64,000 nucleotides of DNA from Bacteroidota bacterium (lineage in GTDB: Bacteria; Bacteroidota; Bacteroidia; NORP154). The position numbers were made by a program, and so were the translations under genes. The DNA is taken from the NCBI GenBank assembly GCA_022572355.1, contig JACZWC010000006.1:41222-105221 (forward strand), in the 5' to 3' direction. This document shows positions 8,603-17,282 of the stretch, piece by piece (the stretch's first letter is position 1; every line of letters begins with the position of its first letter). The notes under the pieces were generated by a model. The model was not told the origin of the DNA and did not search any database. It worked only from the letters and a program-made list of their open reading frames with translations.

Positions 8603-10252
8603 ATGAAATTTATTACGGCTTTCGCATATTGGTCTATTGTCACTTTGATATTGATGACGCACGCTAATGCACAACAAGTTGGGGAAGTTGTTAGGGGCCC
8701 TCGATTGAGCACAGAAGCCGAGGCAGGATTCTCACCTTGTCCAGATACCATCAGGATACTCATGTTTAAAAAGAAGGTGGACCTCGGGGTGCTTTTGCCA
8801 GCCTGGCTTCCAGTTGAGAATTATGATCACATAGCGGTGCTTGAGGGCACTGTTATTCCCCAACCAAACAGCAAACATATTGACACTCACGTTAGCCCGA
8901 GCGATTTTCCATATCACCACTATACCCACGATCTGACTTTTAATGTAAAACCCGATATAACTCCTGATAATCGGTATACCAATCTATTGGCCTTACAGGT
9001 TACCAGGAGTGAGGAAAGAGGAGTGGTCAAATCAGATACTATACTCAAGGAATATGTACATGTGGAGTGGGAAACAGGCCTTGCAGCGAATAACGAAGGA
9101 AATGTGTGTGCTGAACTCAACAAGCAGGGCAAGTCTTGCGGCTTTTATTCAAGCGGACATGAACGAAAAGACGTTATCTGGAATTGGCCAACATTGGGAG
9201 ACTGGGTGCATGTTGAGGGATTGTGGCTGTGGGATAGGGGGCATCCTCCTGCCAGAACGGAAATCCATCCTGCACGATTAATAGCTGTCCGGAGAAATAT
9301 ACCGGTATTTATGAAGCTGAAAGCCAGGAAATGGGGCTATGCAACCAGGATAGATGTATTTGCCAGTGGTGATGGAGGAGCGATGAACAACAACAGAACC
9401 GATGTTCCTGAATTTGTGCATAAGGTAAAGATGAGCAATAAGGACTACAAGTTCCGTGTAAAGCAAATCCTGCCACGGCCTTCGAGTAATTCTAAACTCA
9501 TGTATCGCATTGACACTAGAAAGGGAGACACCTATTCGGGAACGGTGGCTATTGTGAGTTATCCGGTAGGTGATATAAATCCCAACGATGCCTTTGTTGA
9601 AATCAGTATACCATGGAAAAATCTCCCTGATACGGAAGTGTTTGCAAGAACCATTTATGTTTATTGGGATGAAGGAGACGGGTTGGCGTCTACTGTTGTG
9701 ATGAACAAGTATAAGGTTACCATTGAGTCGATGCGGTTTAAACACCGAAAGGAATTTATAAGCAAAGCGGAGTATCGAATATTTCTTGAGGTAGGTGGTG
9801 ACTGGCTATTCCTCAATGATTTTGCAGATTCCGAAGATATTTTGGATGATGGAATCGGCAAAACCTGGAAGCGAAAAATTAAAATAAATCAAGAATTCAC
9901 CGTTTACCTGCCAGCCGGTAAGCAATTTCGTGTTCACTTAGGCGGCTGGGAGGCAGACGGCGTTAATGATATTTTTGGAAGGCTCATGGACCAATATTCT
10001 CCTTGCAATGCTGAAACGAGAAAGTGGATGATGGATAACCTGGACGTAATATCTCCCCTAAAACTTAAAGGATGCCTCGATGATCATATTGGAGAGGTGC
10101 ATGCAATGCATAGCGCCACCGATATTGGAGATGGTCAGAGTTATTCTGTGAAATCTGATGGCCTGAAACATAAGGAGATCTGCCCTTTCGAATCCGGCAA
10201 GCAGAAAAACAGGTTTGTACTTAAATACACAATCGAACCGGCTACCTATTAG
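8603..10252 (+). CDS. Secreted hypothetical protein
   Basis: 549 residues from ATG 8603. A TTG 24 bp upstream lies inside the terminator hairpin and was rejected. The signal peptide is clear (MKFITAFAYWSIVTLILMTH, cleavage near ANA/QQ). No T9SS sorting domain is seen at the end (RFVLKYTIEPATY). The most distinctive segment is around residues 200-235: DWVHVEGLWLWDRGHPPART then EIHPARLIAVRR. This Trp/His/Arg-rich patch looks like a conserved functional motif, but I cannot assign it to a named family. The rest looks beta-rich. It could be a periplasmic or extracellular enzyme or binding protein; I do not recognise it. The preceding terminator suggests it has its own transcription start or depends on read-through. 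Confidence 0.75.
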   Translation: MKFITAFAYWSIVTLILMTHANAQQVGEVVRGPRLSTEAEAGFSPCPDTIRILMFKKKVDLGVLLPAWLPVENYDHIAVLEGTVIPQPNSKHIDTHVSPSDFPYHHYTHDLTFNVKPDITPDNRYTNLLALQVTRSEERGVVKSDTILKEYVHVEWETGLAANNEGNVCAELNKQGKSCGFYSSGHERKDVIWNWPTLGDWVHVEGLWLWDRGHPPARTEIHPARLIAVRRNIPVFMKLKARKWGYATRIDVFASGDGGAMNNNRTDVPEFVHKVKMSNKDYKFRVKQILPRPSSNSKLMYRIDTRKGDTYSGTVAIVSYPVGDINPNDAFVEISIPWKNLPDTEVFARTIYVYWDEGDGLASTVVMNKYKVTIESMRFKHRKEFISKAEYRIFLEVGGDWLFLNDFADSEDILDDGIGKTWKRKIKINQEFTVYLPAGKQFRVHLGGWEADGVNDIFGRLMDQYSPCNAETRKWMMDNLDVISPLKLKGCLDDHIGEVHAMHSATDIGDGQSYSVKSDGLKHKEICPFESGKQKNRFVLKYTIEPATY

Positions 10253-10303
10253 CTATGCGTCGCGCATGAAATTACAGATAACGGTAAATTATTTACGATC
10301 ACT

Positions 10304-10370
10304 ATGACCATGACTATAACTATGACAAAAGAAGCAAGGTCAATCGTGTCATTGTCATCGTTATCGTCAT
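10304..10370. repeat. Inverted repeat built from ATGACN hexamers
   Basis: The left arm (10304-10326) is ATGACC-ATGACT-ATAACT-ATGAC. The right arm (10348-10370) is its approximate reverse complement, GTCATT-GTCATC-GTTATC-GTCAT. Of 23 opposed positions, 18 are Watson-Crick pairs and one is a G-T pair, with a 21-nt loop. Each arm is itself a hexamer tandem repeat. It lies between the orphan secreted gene and RNase Z, and no T-run follows. Confidence 0.7.
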
Positions 10371-10417
10371 TGTTGAACTTCCAACATGAGACTTTGAACA
10401 CAACCTTTCTCTAGCCC

Positions 10418-11335
10418 ATGGATGTATTCTCCGTAACCGTACTGGGTTCCAGCGCAGCCCTTCCCACAGCCAATAGAAATCTCTCGGGACAGCTTGTCAA
10501 AATTGCAAACCAATATCTCCTAATCGATTGTGGCGAGGGAACCCAAATTCAGCTCCGCAGAAATAAAATAAGCATACAGCGCATCGATCATATTTTTATC
10601 AGTCACCTGCACGGGGATCACTTTTATGGACTCATTGGATTGTTGTCATCGATGCACTTGCTGGGCAGACAAAAGCCGGTCCATATTTTCGCACATGAAG
10701 GACTGAAAAAGGCCATTGAGGTTCAGTTGGAAGTATCACAGGCGAGATTGAGTTTCGAACTCAACTATCACTTTCTCAAAAACGAATCAGGAGTGGTGCT
10801 GGTAGAAAACAAGCATTTCCGTGTTGAATCAATAAAGTTGAAGCACAGTATTCCCTGTTGTGGGTTTTTGATCCGTGAAGTAGAAAAGCCGAGGAATATC
10901 TTAAAATCGGCGATTGAAAAATACAGCATACCCATCAAGGACAGGCCAGGAATTAAGATGGGGGAGGATTTTCTAACTCAAGGTGGCAAATTGATCAAAA
11001 ATGAGGAGATCACAAGTGACCCTCTCACTATTCGTTCTTATGCGTATTGCTCAGACACTGCTTATTTGGAGAGCATTTTAGAGATGATATCAGGTGTTGA
11101 TCTTCTATATCACGAAGCTACATTTTTGGAAGATAAAAAGGAAAGGGCGAAAGAGACATTCCACTCTACAGCAGCACAGGCGGCTGAAATTGCAAAAAAG
11201 GCTGCCGTTGGCCAGCTTTTGCTGGGACACTTCTCGGCGCGTTATAAGGAAATGGATCTGTTTTTAAGCGAAGCGAAAGTTATCTTTGATAACGTTGCGC
11301 TGGCCGAAGATGGAATTGAATATATGATTGGATAA
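10418..11335 (+). CDS. rnz: Ribonuclease Z (tRNA 3' processing endonuclease)
   Basis: 305 residues, the usual length of the short bacterial form. The enzyme cleaves the 3' trailer of tRNA precursors in the cytoplasm. It has a metallo-beta-lactamase fold with the signature HLHGDH at residues 64-69, an N-terminal strand (VTVLGSSAALPT), the aspartate-bearing CSDTAY near residue 210, LLYHEATF near 230 and a final metal histidine in GHFSARY. All metal ligands expected for the family appear present. It is transcribed toward the T9SS genes on the other strand, with only 20 bp between stop codons. Confidence 0.95.
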   Translation: MDVFSVTVLGSSAALPTANRNLSGQLVKIANQYLLIDCGEGTQIQLRRNKISIQRIDHIFISHLHGDHFYGLIGLLSSMHLLGRQKPVHIFAHEGLKKAIEVQLEVSQARLSFELNYHFLKNESGVVLVENKHFRVESIKLKHSIPCCGFLIREVEKPRNILKSAIEKYSIPIKDRPGIKMGEDFLTQGGKLIKNEEITSDPLTIRSYAYCSDTAYLESILEMISGVDLLYHEATFLEDKKERAKETFHSTAAQAAEIAKKAAVGQLLLGHFSARYKEMDLFLSEAKVIFDNVALAEDGIEYMIG

Positions 11336-11355
11336 TCCTGCTAAGTCTGCAGGTA

Positions 11356-13077
11356 CTACTCATCAATAATCAGAACCTTTCTAGTGATCACCTGATGATC
11401 AGAATATAAATGCAAACTATACATACCAGTGGGATAACTCCTCAAATCAATTTGCCAGAAAGTCGGGGAGCTGGAATTCTGTTCAAGTGCTTCTTCATAT
11501 ATGACTTGCCCGATTGTGTTTGCAATTCTCAATCGTGGATTTTCTAGTTTATCAACAGAATTTACCTCTATAACAAACTCCCCTGTATTGGGATTAGGAT
11601 ATATCTTGATCCTCCTATCCAAACCCGTAATGTTTATCCCTACTATGTCCGTTATCGTCACTGAAACCACGGCACCACAATTATCAGCACCCGTAACTGT
11701 AACATTATAGGTCCCTGTGCACAAGCCCGTCGCAGTGGCCGTAGTTTGACCAGATATGTCATCCCATAGATATGTGTACGGCATAGTGCCGCCTGTCGCT
11801 GAAACAGTGGCCGAGCCATCACAACAACCCACGCAACTTGCATTCGTGCTTGTTGAAATACTTATAATCGGAGCACCAATTTCATTAATGGTAACATCTT
11901 CAGTAACATTACAGCCATTGGCATCTGTAATAGTTACCGGATAGACGCCAGCCACCAGATTGCTCTCTGCGGTTCCTGTACTTCCGCTAGACCATGAGTA
12001 AGTATAAGGGCTTGTCCCGCTACTTGCCGTGACTGTTGCTGAACCATCGGCATTGCCACAGGAGGCATCGATAGTTGTTACAGTGGCTGTTGGTAGTGAA
12101 TTAACCGTTACACTAACCTGATCCGTATTCTGACACCCATTTCCATCAGTACCTGTAACCGTGTAAGTAGTGCTAGTCGTTGGAGACACACTCACCGAAG
12201 ATCCGGTTCCTGCGCCATTGTCCCAGCTATAATTGACTGCTCCGCTGGCGGTTAGTGTAGCAGTAGCTCCTGTGCAAATATTGGAAGTACCACCTGCAAT
12301 TACCGTAGGCAACCCGAACACGGTTATATAGTTGGTCATTACAGTTGATGAACTGCTGACTGAATTAGTAACTGTTAATTCGACGCTGTACGTACCGGCC
12401 GTAGTGTATGTATGAGTCGGGTTTTGGACGGTATAATCAGTACTACCATTATCATCTATATCCCAATCCCAGGAGGTAGGATTAGAGGTGCTGCTGTCTA
12501 TGAAACTAACAGTTAAAGGTACGCAACCGGAAGTTGTTTGTGCGGAAAACAAACTAATAGGGCATGTTTGGGGCGTATCATCATAGACACAAATATTCAA
12601 AGCACTGGGTGTATTGACCCAATTCTGATCGAATACCCTTATCCATATTTCCTCACCTGATGTGCGGCATTGATATTGATATGTGAAAGTTATGCTGGAT
12701 GTAGTGACATCATAACCTCCAAACTCAGTTATGGCGCTGCAACTTGTACCTGAATATACCGCTATTGCAGCATCCACATTGGCATCCGTGAAATTGAGGT
12801 CTATCTTAAAATGCCCTGAAGCAGGCACGATGAATTTAAACCATACATCATTTCCAGAGAAGGAGTTTATCATCCAGCTAGGGGCATCTACACCACAACT
12901 GCCAGTTGTACCTACAGTAGTAGAACTCACCATGCTGCATGTTGAGCCAACTGTTAAGACAGTTGCCCCACATTGATCATCATTACATGCCTGTGCATTA
13001 ACCATTGAGGAAAATACGCTTAAACAGAAAATAGTGAGTACTTGGAAAGTTTTGGTCATGATTCTTTTTGCTTGCAT
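11356..13077 (-). CDS. Secreted T9SS cargo protein with PKD, Ig-like and SprB repeats
   Basis: 573 residues. ATG 13077 gives MQAKRIMTKTFQVLTIFCLS; an internal ATG at residue 7 is an equally plausible start, and both leave a signal peptide ending near VNA/QA. Residues about 28-165 form a beta-sandwich-like domain with DVWFKF and AAIAVYSG, seen in many surface proteins of the phylum. A PKD domain follows (FIDSSTSNPTSWDWDIDDNG, HTYTTAGTYSVELTV), then an Ig-like repeat (CTGATATLTASGAVNYSWDNG) and two SprB repeats (CGNADGSATVTASSG, CVGCCDGSATVSATGG). The C-terminal IYPNPNTGEFVIEV ... GMYSLHL ... RKVLIIDE is a T9SS type A sorting domain. It starts 11 bp after the stop of the larger upstream gene, so the two form an operon. 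Confidence 0.88.
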   Translation of the reverse strand: MQAKRIMTKTFQVLTIFCLSVFSSMVNAQACNDDQCGATVLTVGSTCSMVSSTTVGTTGSCGVDAPSWMINSFSGNDVWFKFIVPASGHFKIDLNFTDANVDAAIAVYSGTSCSAITEFGGYDVTTSSITFTYQYQCRTSGEEIWIRVFDQNWVNTPSALNICVYDDTPQTCPISLFSAQTTSGCVPLTVSFIDSSTSNPTSWDWDIDDNGSTDYTVQNPTHTYTTAGTYSVELTVTNSVSSSSTVMTNYITVFGLPTVIAGGTSNICTGATATLTASGAVNYSWDNGAGTGSSVSVSPTTSTTYTVTGTDGNGCQNTDQVSVTVNSLPTATVTTIDASCGNADGSATVTASSGTSPYTYSWSSGSTGTAESNLVAGVYPVTITDANGCNVTEDVTINEIGAPIISISTSTNASCVGCCDGSATVSATGGTMPYTYLWDDISGQTTATATGLCTGTYNVTVTGADNCGAVVSVTITDIVGINITGLDRRIKIYPNPNTGEFVIEVNSVDKLENPRLRIANTIGQVIYEEALEQNSSSPTFWQIDLRSYPTGMYSLHLYSDHQVITRKVLIIDE

Positions 13078-13088
13078 AATTTGAGGTA

Positions 13089-16000
13089 TTATTTGATTAT
13101 AATGCTTTTGCTTAGTGTTCCTGTTATTGTTCGAATCTGCAATTCATAGACTCCTTTTGCAAATCCTGTGAGGTCAATTACTTTGCTGTAAATCCCAGTA
13201 TATTGTTTTAATAAATCTTCAAAAACTACCTGGCCAACTAAGTTAACGATCTTTAGCTCAATGTCCTGAACTTCGCCTACCTGGATTTCTACAGTAAATA
13301 CGCCTGTGTTAGGATTAGGGTAAATCTTAACGTACTGTTCTGCAATATTATCCATCATTCCAACGGTTATACTCGTAGCATCAGAAGTCGCTGAACAACC
13401 ATTGCTATTTGTAACTGTTACCGTATAAAAACCCGTCTGGGTTGCCGTGTAGAATTGAGCAGTGGCACCAGCTATGGAAGTACCGTTTAAGAACCATTGG
13501 TAGCTGCTTGCAAGATCAGTTGAAAGATCATTCAGAAGCTGATTAATTGGAGGTTTGGCGGGATTGGGATTGATGGTTAGCACCATTGCATCCGAGGCGG
13601 CTGTGCAAGGACCCGACGGATCATCTGTGGTGATAGTCAGTGTTACACTGCCTGCGCTAATATCTGCCGAAGAGGGTGTGTAGGTAGCTGTTAACATGGT
13701 GGCGTCGTCAAAAGTGCCGTTTCCGGATGTTGTCCAACTGATGCTCGATGTACTTCCACCCATGGTTCCCGATAAAGTATAGGTGTCGTCCTCACAAATA
13801 CTGGCATCCGTACCCGCATTCGTTATAGCAATCTGGCTGATTGTCAGGATCATATCATCCTGAACTGCTTGGCAAGGCCCTGAAGGATCGTTGGTAGTGA
13901 TGGTGAGGGTAACAGTGCCTGCTGTTATGTCAGCTCCGGATGCAGTATATGTTGCAGCTAGTGTTCCGGTGTTATTAAAAGTACCTGTACCTGATGATGA
14001 CCATGTCAAACCGGACACACCACTTATGGATGCATTTGACAGAGTGTAGGTACCACTTCCGCAGATGCTGGCATCAGCGCCTGCACTTACCGTAGCGGCC
14101 TGATCAATCGTTAATACCATATTGTCTATCGCTTCCTGACAGGGCCCTCCTCCATCCGGATCATCGCTGGTTATTGTTAAAGTTACGGTCCCTGCGCCTA
14201 TATCGCCTGCTGAAGGCGTGTAGGTAGCAGCCAGTAAACTTTGGTTATCAAAGGTTCCGGTACCAGATGTAGACCATGTAATGATCGATGCCGTTCCGCC
14301 CATTGTGCCCGACAAGGTATATGAGCTTCCTTCACAAATCACATCATCCACACCCGCAGTAGCGGTTGGCGCTCCAGGGGCAGTGATCGTGATCATATTT
14401 CCCATCACGATGCAGCCAACAGAATCAGTTATTGCAATATCATAATTACCCGTTCCCAAGCTTGAAAAGTTACCGGAACCAGAAAAAGTAGAACCGCCAT
14501 TGGTGGAGTATTGTAATGGCGATGTGCCTCCACTGGCTGTGATGGTAATGGTTCCATCATTCACTCCGCAGGCGGAAGCATCAGTTGAAGTTACCAAATC
14601 AATTGTAGGTGGGGCACCAACAGTTACTGACGTTGCTGAAGAGCTACCACTGCATCCGTTTGTATCAGTTACCGTAACGGTATAAGAACCACTTGTAATT
14701 ACTGTGATACCTTGAGTAGTTGCACTGGTCGACCATAAATAGCTAACCGCAGCGCTAGATGTTAAGTTGACGTTATCACCCTGGCAGAAAGTGGTGGGCC
14801 CGCCCGCTGTAATGGTCGGTATTGGGTTGGTATTCACCGTTACTGATATTGGCGTTGAAGTTCTACTGCAACCATTTCCGTCAGTAACAGTTACTGTATG
14901 GGAACCGCTGCTGTTCACATTGATGCTTTGAGTAGTTGGACCTGTTGACCAAGAATAGCTGGCCGCTGCACTCGACGTTAATGTAACGCTGTCGCCCTGG
15001 CAGAATGTGGTGGGCCCGCCCGCTGTGATAGTCGGTATGCCGGGTAAGGAGTTCACAGTTACCGTTGTTGCAGAAGAGGTTGCGCTGCAGCCATTTGGGT
15101 CAGTAATTGTAACAGTATATGACCCGCTCGTACTTACGGTAATACTCTGTGATGATTGCCCTGAAGACCAGGAATAAGCAGTGGCAGCGCTCGAAGTCAA
15201 GGTTACACTATCACCCTGGCAGAAAGTGGTGGGGTCTCCCGCTGTTATGGTGGGTATGCCCGGTAAGGCATGCACAGTGATCACAACGCTCGATGTATCA
15301 CTACAAGAAGAGCTGTCTGCAACCAAACTGATCGTAAAAGTGCCTGCTGTACCAAATGTTCTGGAGCCATCTGTTGTAGTTGCAAAGCTATTGCCATCTT
15401 CCAACCAGTTGTAGCTTGTAGCTCCTGAACTTGTGTTCGTAAAATTAATCGTTCCTCCTTCGCAAACCGAGGTCGTACTCGATGTAAATGAAGACACAAC
15501 GCTACAACCACCACCAACACCATTAATCGTAATCGAATTGTAGGCGATTGGACCAGGTTGTGGGGGAAGCCCATTCAGATAAAATGTAAAATTGAGTATA
15601 AGATTATAAACGCCAGTATCGGTCGGAGTACCAGAAATCACAAAACATCCGAAACTATTTCCCGGCCACGTGCAGCTTGGAGGCGTGCATGTATAAGTAA
15701 GTCCCGGAGGTAATCCGGTAATACTTCCAAGCGTTACTGAATCAATGGTAAAACCTGATGAGTCAAGGGGAATAACAACAGTTATTGTCTCTGAGTAACC
15801 GACCCCGACAGTTCCATCAGGTAAGCCAGCACCCACGTCAGGACAAATATCAGTTGCGCAAGTAGTGTCAGGTGTGCATGACATTCCACCATTAATAGTA
15901 ATGGAATTGTAGCTGATCGGACCAGGTTGTGGGGGAAGTCCGTTCAGATAAAATATAAAATTAAGTACAAGATTATAAGTGCTTGTATCAGTTGGTGTGC

Positions 16001-16334
16001 CCGAAATAACAAAGCATCCGAAACTATTTCCCGGCCACGTGCAGCTTGGAGGTGTGCATGTATAAGTAAGTCCCGGAGGTAATCCAGTAATACTTCCAAG
16101 TGTTACTGAATCAACGGTAAAACCTGATGAGTCAAGGGGAATTACGACAGTGATTGTCTCCGAATAACTTACCCCGACTGTTCCATCAGGTAATCCAGCA
16201 CCCACATCAGGGCAAATATCAGTTGTGCAAGTAGTGTCAGGTGTACATTGTGCATTGGCTGTTGAAAAAATTGTGCTGAAGCTCAAAAAAGCCAGAGCCG
16301 CTAAAAATTGGATGAGAAGACTTTTTGCTTTCAT
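13089..16334 (-). CDS. Large secreted T9SS cargo protein with a recent internal duplication
   Basis: 1081 residues; signal peptide MKAKSLLIQFLAALAFLSFS, cleaved near ANA/QC. Residues about 30-150 and 151-270 are near-identical copies of one domain (PDTTCxTDICPDVGAGLPDG ... GLPPGLTYTCTPPSCTWPG ... FVISGTPTDT). At DNA level this is a tandem repeat of about 365 bp spanning roughly 15.52-16.25 kb. A PKD-like segment follows, then three Ig-like repeats with TITAGxPTTFCQGDxV, one SprB-like unit, and three repeats of about 90 residues with DxxICExxxYTLSG and TVTLTIT-DDPSGPC. The C-terminus (IYPNPNTGVFTVEI ... GVYELQI ... LSKSIIIK) is a T9SS type A sorting domain. Only cell-surface location can be inferred. 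Confidence 0.9.
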   Translation of the reverse strand: MKAKSLLIQFLAALAFLSFSTIFSTANAQCTPDTTCTTDICPDVGAGLPDGTVGVSYSETITVVIPLDSSGFTVDSVTLGSITGLPPGLTYTCTPPSCTWPGNSFGCFVISGTPTDTSTYNLVLNFIFYLNGLPPQPGPISYNSITINGGMSCTPDTTCATDICPDVGAGLPDGTVGVGYSETITVVIPLDSSGFTIDSVTLGSITGLPPGLTYTCTPPSCTWPGNSFGCFVISGTPTDTGVYNLILNFTFYLNGLPPQPGPIAYNSITINGVGGGCSVVSSFTSSTTSVCEGGTINFTNTSSGATSYNWLEDGNSFATTTDGSRTFGTAGTFTISLVADSSSCSDTSSVVITVHALPGIPTITAGDPTTFCQGDSVTLTSSAATAYSWSSGQSSQSITVSTSGSYTVTITDPNGCSATSSATTVTVNSLPGIPTITAGGPTTFCQGDSVTLTSSAAASYSWSTGPTTQSINVNSSGSHTVTVTDGNGCSRTSTPISVTVNTNPIPTITAGGPTTFCQGDNVNLTSSAAVSYLWSTSATTQGITVITSGSYTVTVTDTNGCSGSSSATSVTVGAPPTIDLVTSTDASACGVNDGTITITASGGTSPLQYSTNGGSTFSGSGNFSSLGTGNYDIAITDSVGCIVMGNMITITAPGAPTATAGVDDVICEGSSYTLSGTMGGTASIITWSTSGTGTFDNQSLLAATYTPSAGDIGAGTVTLTITSDDPDGGGPCQEAIDNMVLTIDQAATVSAGADASICGSGTYTLSNASISGVSGLTWSSSGTGTFNNTGTLAATYTASGADITAGTVTLTITTNDPSGPCQAVQDDMILTISQIAITNAGTDASICEDDTYTLSGTMGGSTSSISWTTSGNGTFDDATMLTATYTPSSADISAGSVTLTITTDDPSGPCTAASDAMVLTINPNPAKPPINQLLNDLSTDLASSYQWFLNGTSIAGATAQFYTATQTGFYTVTVTNSNGCSATSDATSITVGMMDNIAEQYVKIYPNPNTGVFTVEIQVGEVQDIELKIVNLVGQVVFEDLLKQYTGIYSKVIDLTGFAKGVYELQIRTITGTLSKSIIIK

Positions 16335-16489
16335 AATATTTCTTTATCGGTTACGATTATATATATAAAGTTATGAATTCTTTTCCAATTTCTCTCTGTA
16401 TCCGGTTACTTTTGAAGCATGTTTTTCAGAGAATGATAGCCCGTAGCTATTTCCACGGCTCTATAACTCCTCTGAATAGGGATTTTTCT

Positions 16490-16497
16490 TAAATTTG
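16490..16497 (+). promoter_or_regulatory. Candidate -7 box for the LuxR-type regulator
   Basis: TAAATTTG matches TAnnTTTG and ends 23 nt before ATG 16521. A second match, TACTTTTG, lies at 16407-16414, and a short hairpin with AGCC/GGCT arms lies between them at about 16438-16460. No clear -33 TTG is seen for either. Confidence 0.5.
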
Positions 16498-16520
16498 CTA
16501 TCACAAATCAGATAGAAGCC

Positions 16521-17204
16521 ATGATCGAAGTTTTTGTTGCAGATAGTAGCTACTTATGCAGGGAGGGGATAATATCTCTTATTAAAGCCTGTAAGGGTGT
16601 TAAACTCGTTGGGGAAGCTGACAATTCTAAAGCCTTAACTGCTAGAATTGGCCAACTCCAGCCGGATATTCTGATGCTCAATTATTCCAGCCCCTTCTTT
16701 GATTTTGAAGATATCGGCCTCATCATGAATTTCTTACCCAAGACAAAAATTCTGGCCGTTACCCATGATTTTACCAAGAAAGATATCACCGCTGCAATAG
16801 ACGCTGGCGTTACCAGCCATGTATTGCTGGAATGCAGTAAAGAGGAAATATCTGATGCAATTTATGCAACAGCAAATGATGAGAAGTTCTTCTGTGGAAA
16901 AATCGTAGACGAAATGATGGTTTCGCGTGAATCTGGTGATTTACATGAGTTGGCAGCCGAAATTTCATGTGATCCTATAAGAATATCGAGGCGGGAGTTG
17001 GATATCATTAAATTAATTGCCGAGGGCAATACGAACAAGGAGGTAGCCGATGTATTGTTTATCAGTGCCCATACGGTAATGACCCATCGCAAAAACATCA
17101 TGAATAAGTTGGGTATTAACAATACTGCCGGAATCGTATTATACGCTGTAAGAGAGAACTTGATTGATCCTGGCAAATTCCTCTTTGATCAGGGTAATTT
17201 GTAA
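16521..17204 (+). CDS. LuxR/NarL-type DNA-binding regulator with degenerate receiver domain
   Basis: 227 residues. The N-terminal half has the response-regulator fold (IEVFVADSSYLCREGIISLI). The phosphoacceptor aspartate position reads Asn54 in DILMLNYSSP, the acidic pair is reduced to Asp8-Ser9, and the conserved lysine region reads VLLECSKEE, with no lysine after the strand. Phospho-control is therefore unlikely. The C-terminal half is a standard LuxR helix-turn-helix (RRELDIIKLIAEGNTNKEVA, then AHTVMTHRKNIMNKLGI). No histidine kinase is adjacent. The gene lies immediately upstream of the FTR1 locus and its stop codon overlaps the first base pairs of the shared operator, so control of that locus is possible but unproven. 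Confidence 0.88.
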   Translation: MIEVFVADSSYLCREGIISLIKACKGVKLVGEADNSKALTARIGQLQPDILMLNYSSPFFDFEDIGLIMNFLPKTKILAVTHDFTKKDITAAIDAGVTSHVLLECSKEEISDAIYATANDEKFFCGKIVDEMMVSRESGDLHELAAEISCDPIRISRRELDIIKLIAEGNTNKEVADVLFISAHTVMTHRKNIMNKLGINNTAGIVLYAVRENLIDPGKFLFDQGNL

Positions 17205-17253
17205 AATACCCTCTTTTAGGTATTGCCGCCTAGGCTTAGCTGCTGTAATTTTG
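17203..17253 (+). promoter_or_regulatory. Operator plus promoter of the FTR1 operon
   Basis: An inverted repeat AATACC-N8-GGTATT (17205-17224) inside the 23-bp block 17203-17225 is followed by TTG (17223-17225, a -33 element), exactly 20 bp, and TAATTTTG (17246-17253, a TAnnTTTG -7 box). Transcription would begin near 17260, with ATG at 17283. The inverted repeat covers the -33 element, as expected for a repressor site. The same arrangement with the same spacing occurs at 18669-18719. Confidence 0.75.
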
Positions 17254-17282
17254 GAAATGCAATACAATAAGCGCATACTCTA

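Noticed and set aside
14500..15574. Long antisense frames within the T9SS cargo gene
   Set aside because: They arise from repetitive Thr/Ser/Gly codons read backwards and lack signals of their own.
17226..17245. CCTAGG-centred palindrome next to the FTR1 operator as an extra DtxR-type site
   Set aside because: It is not repeated at the second operator, so chance symmetry is more likely.
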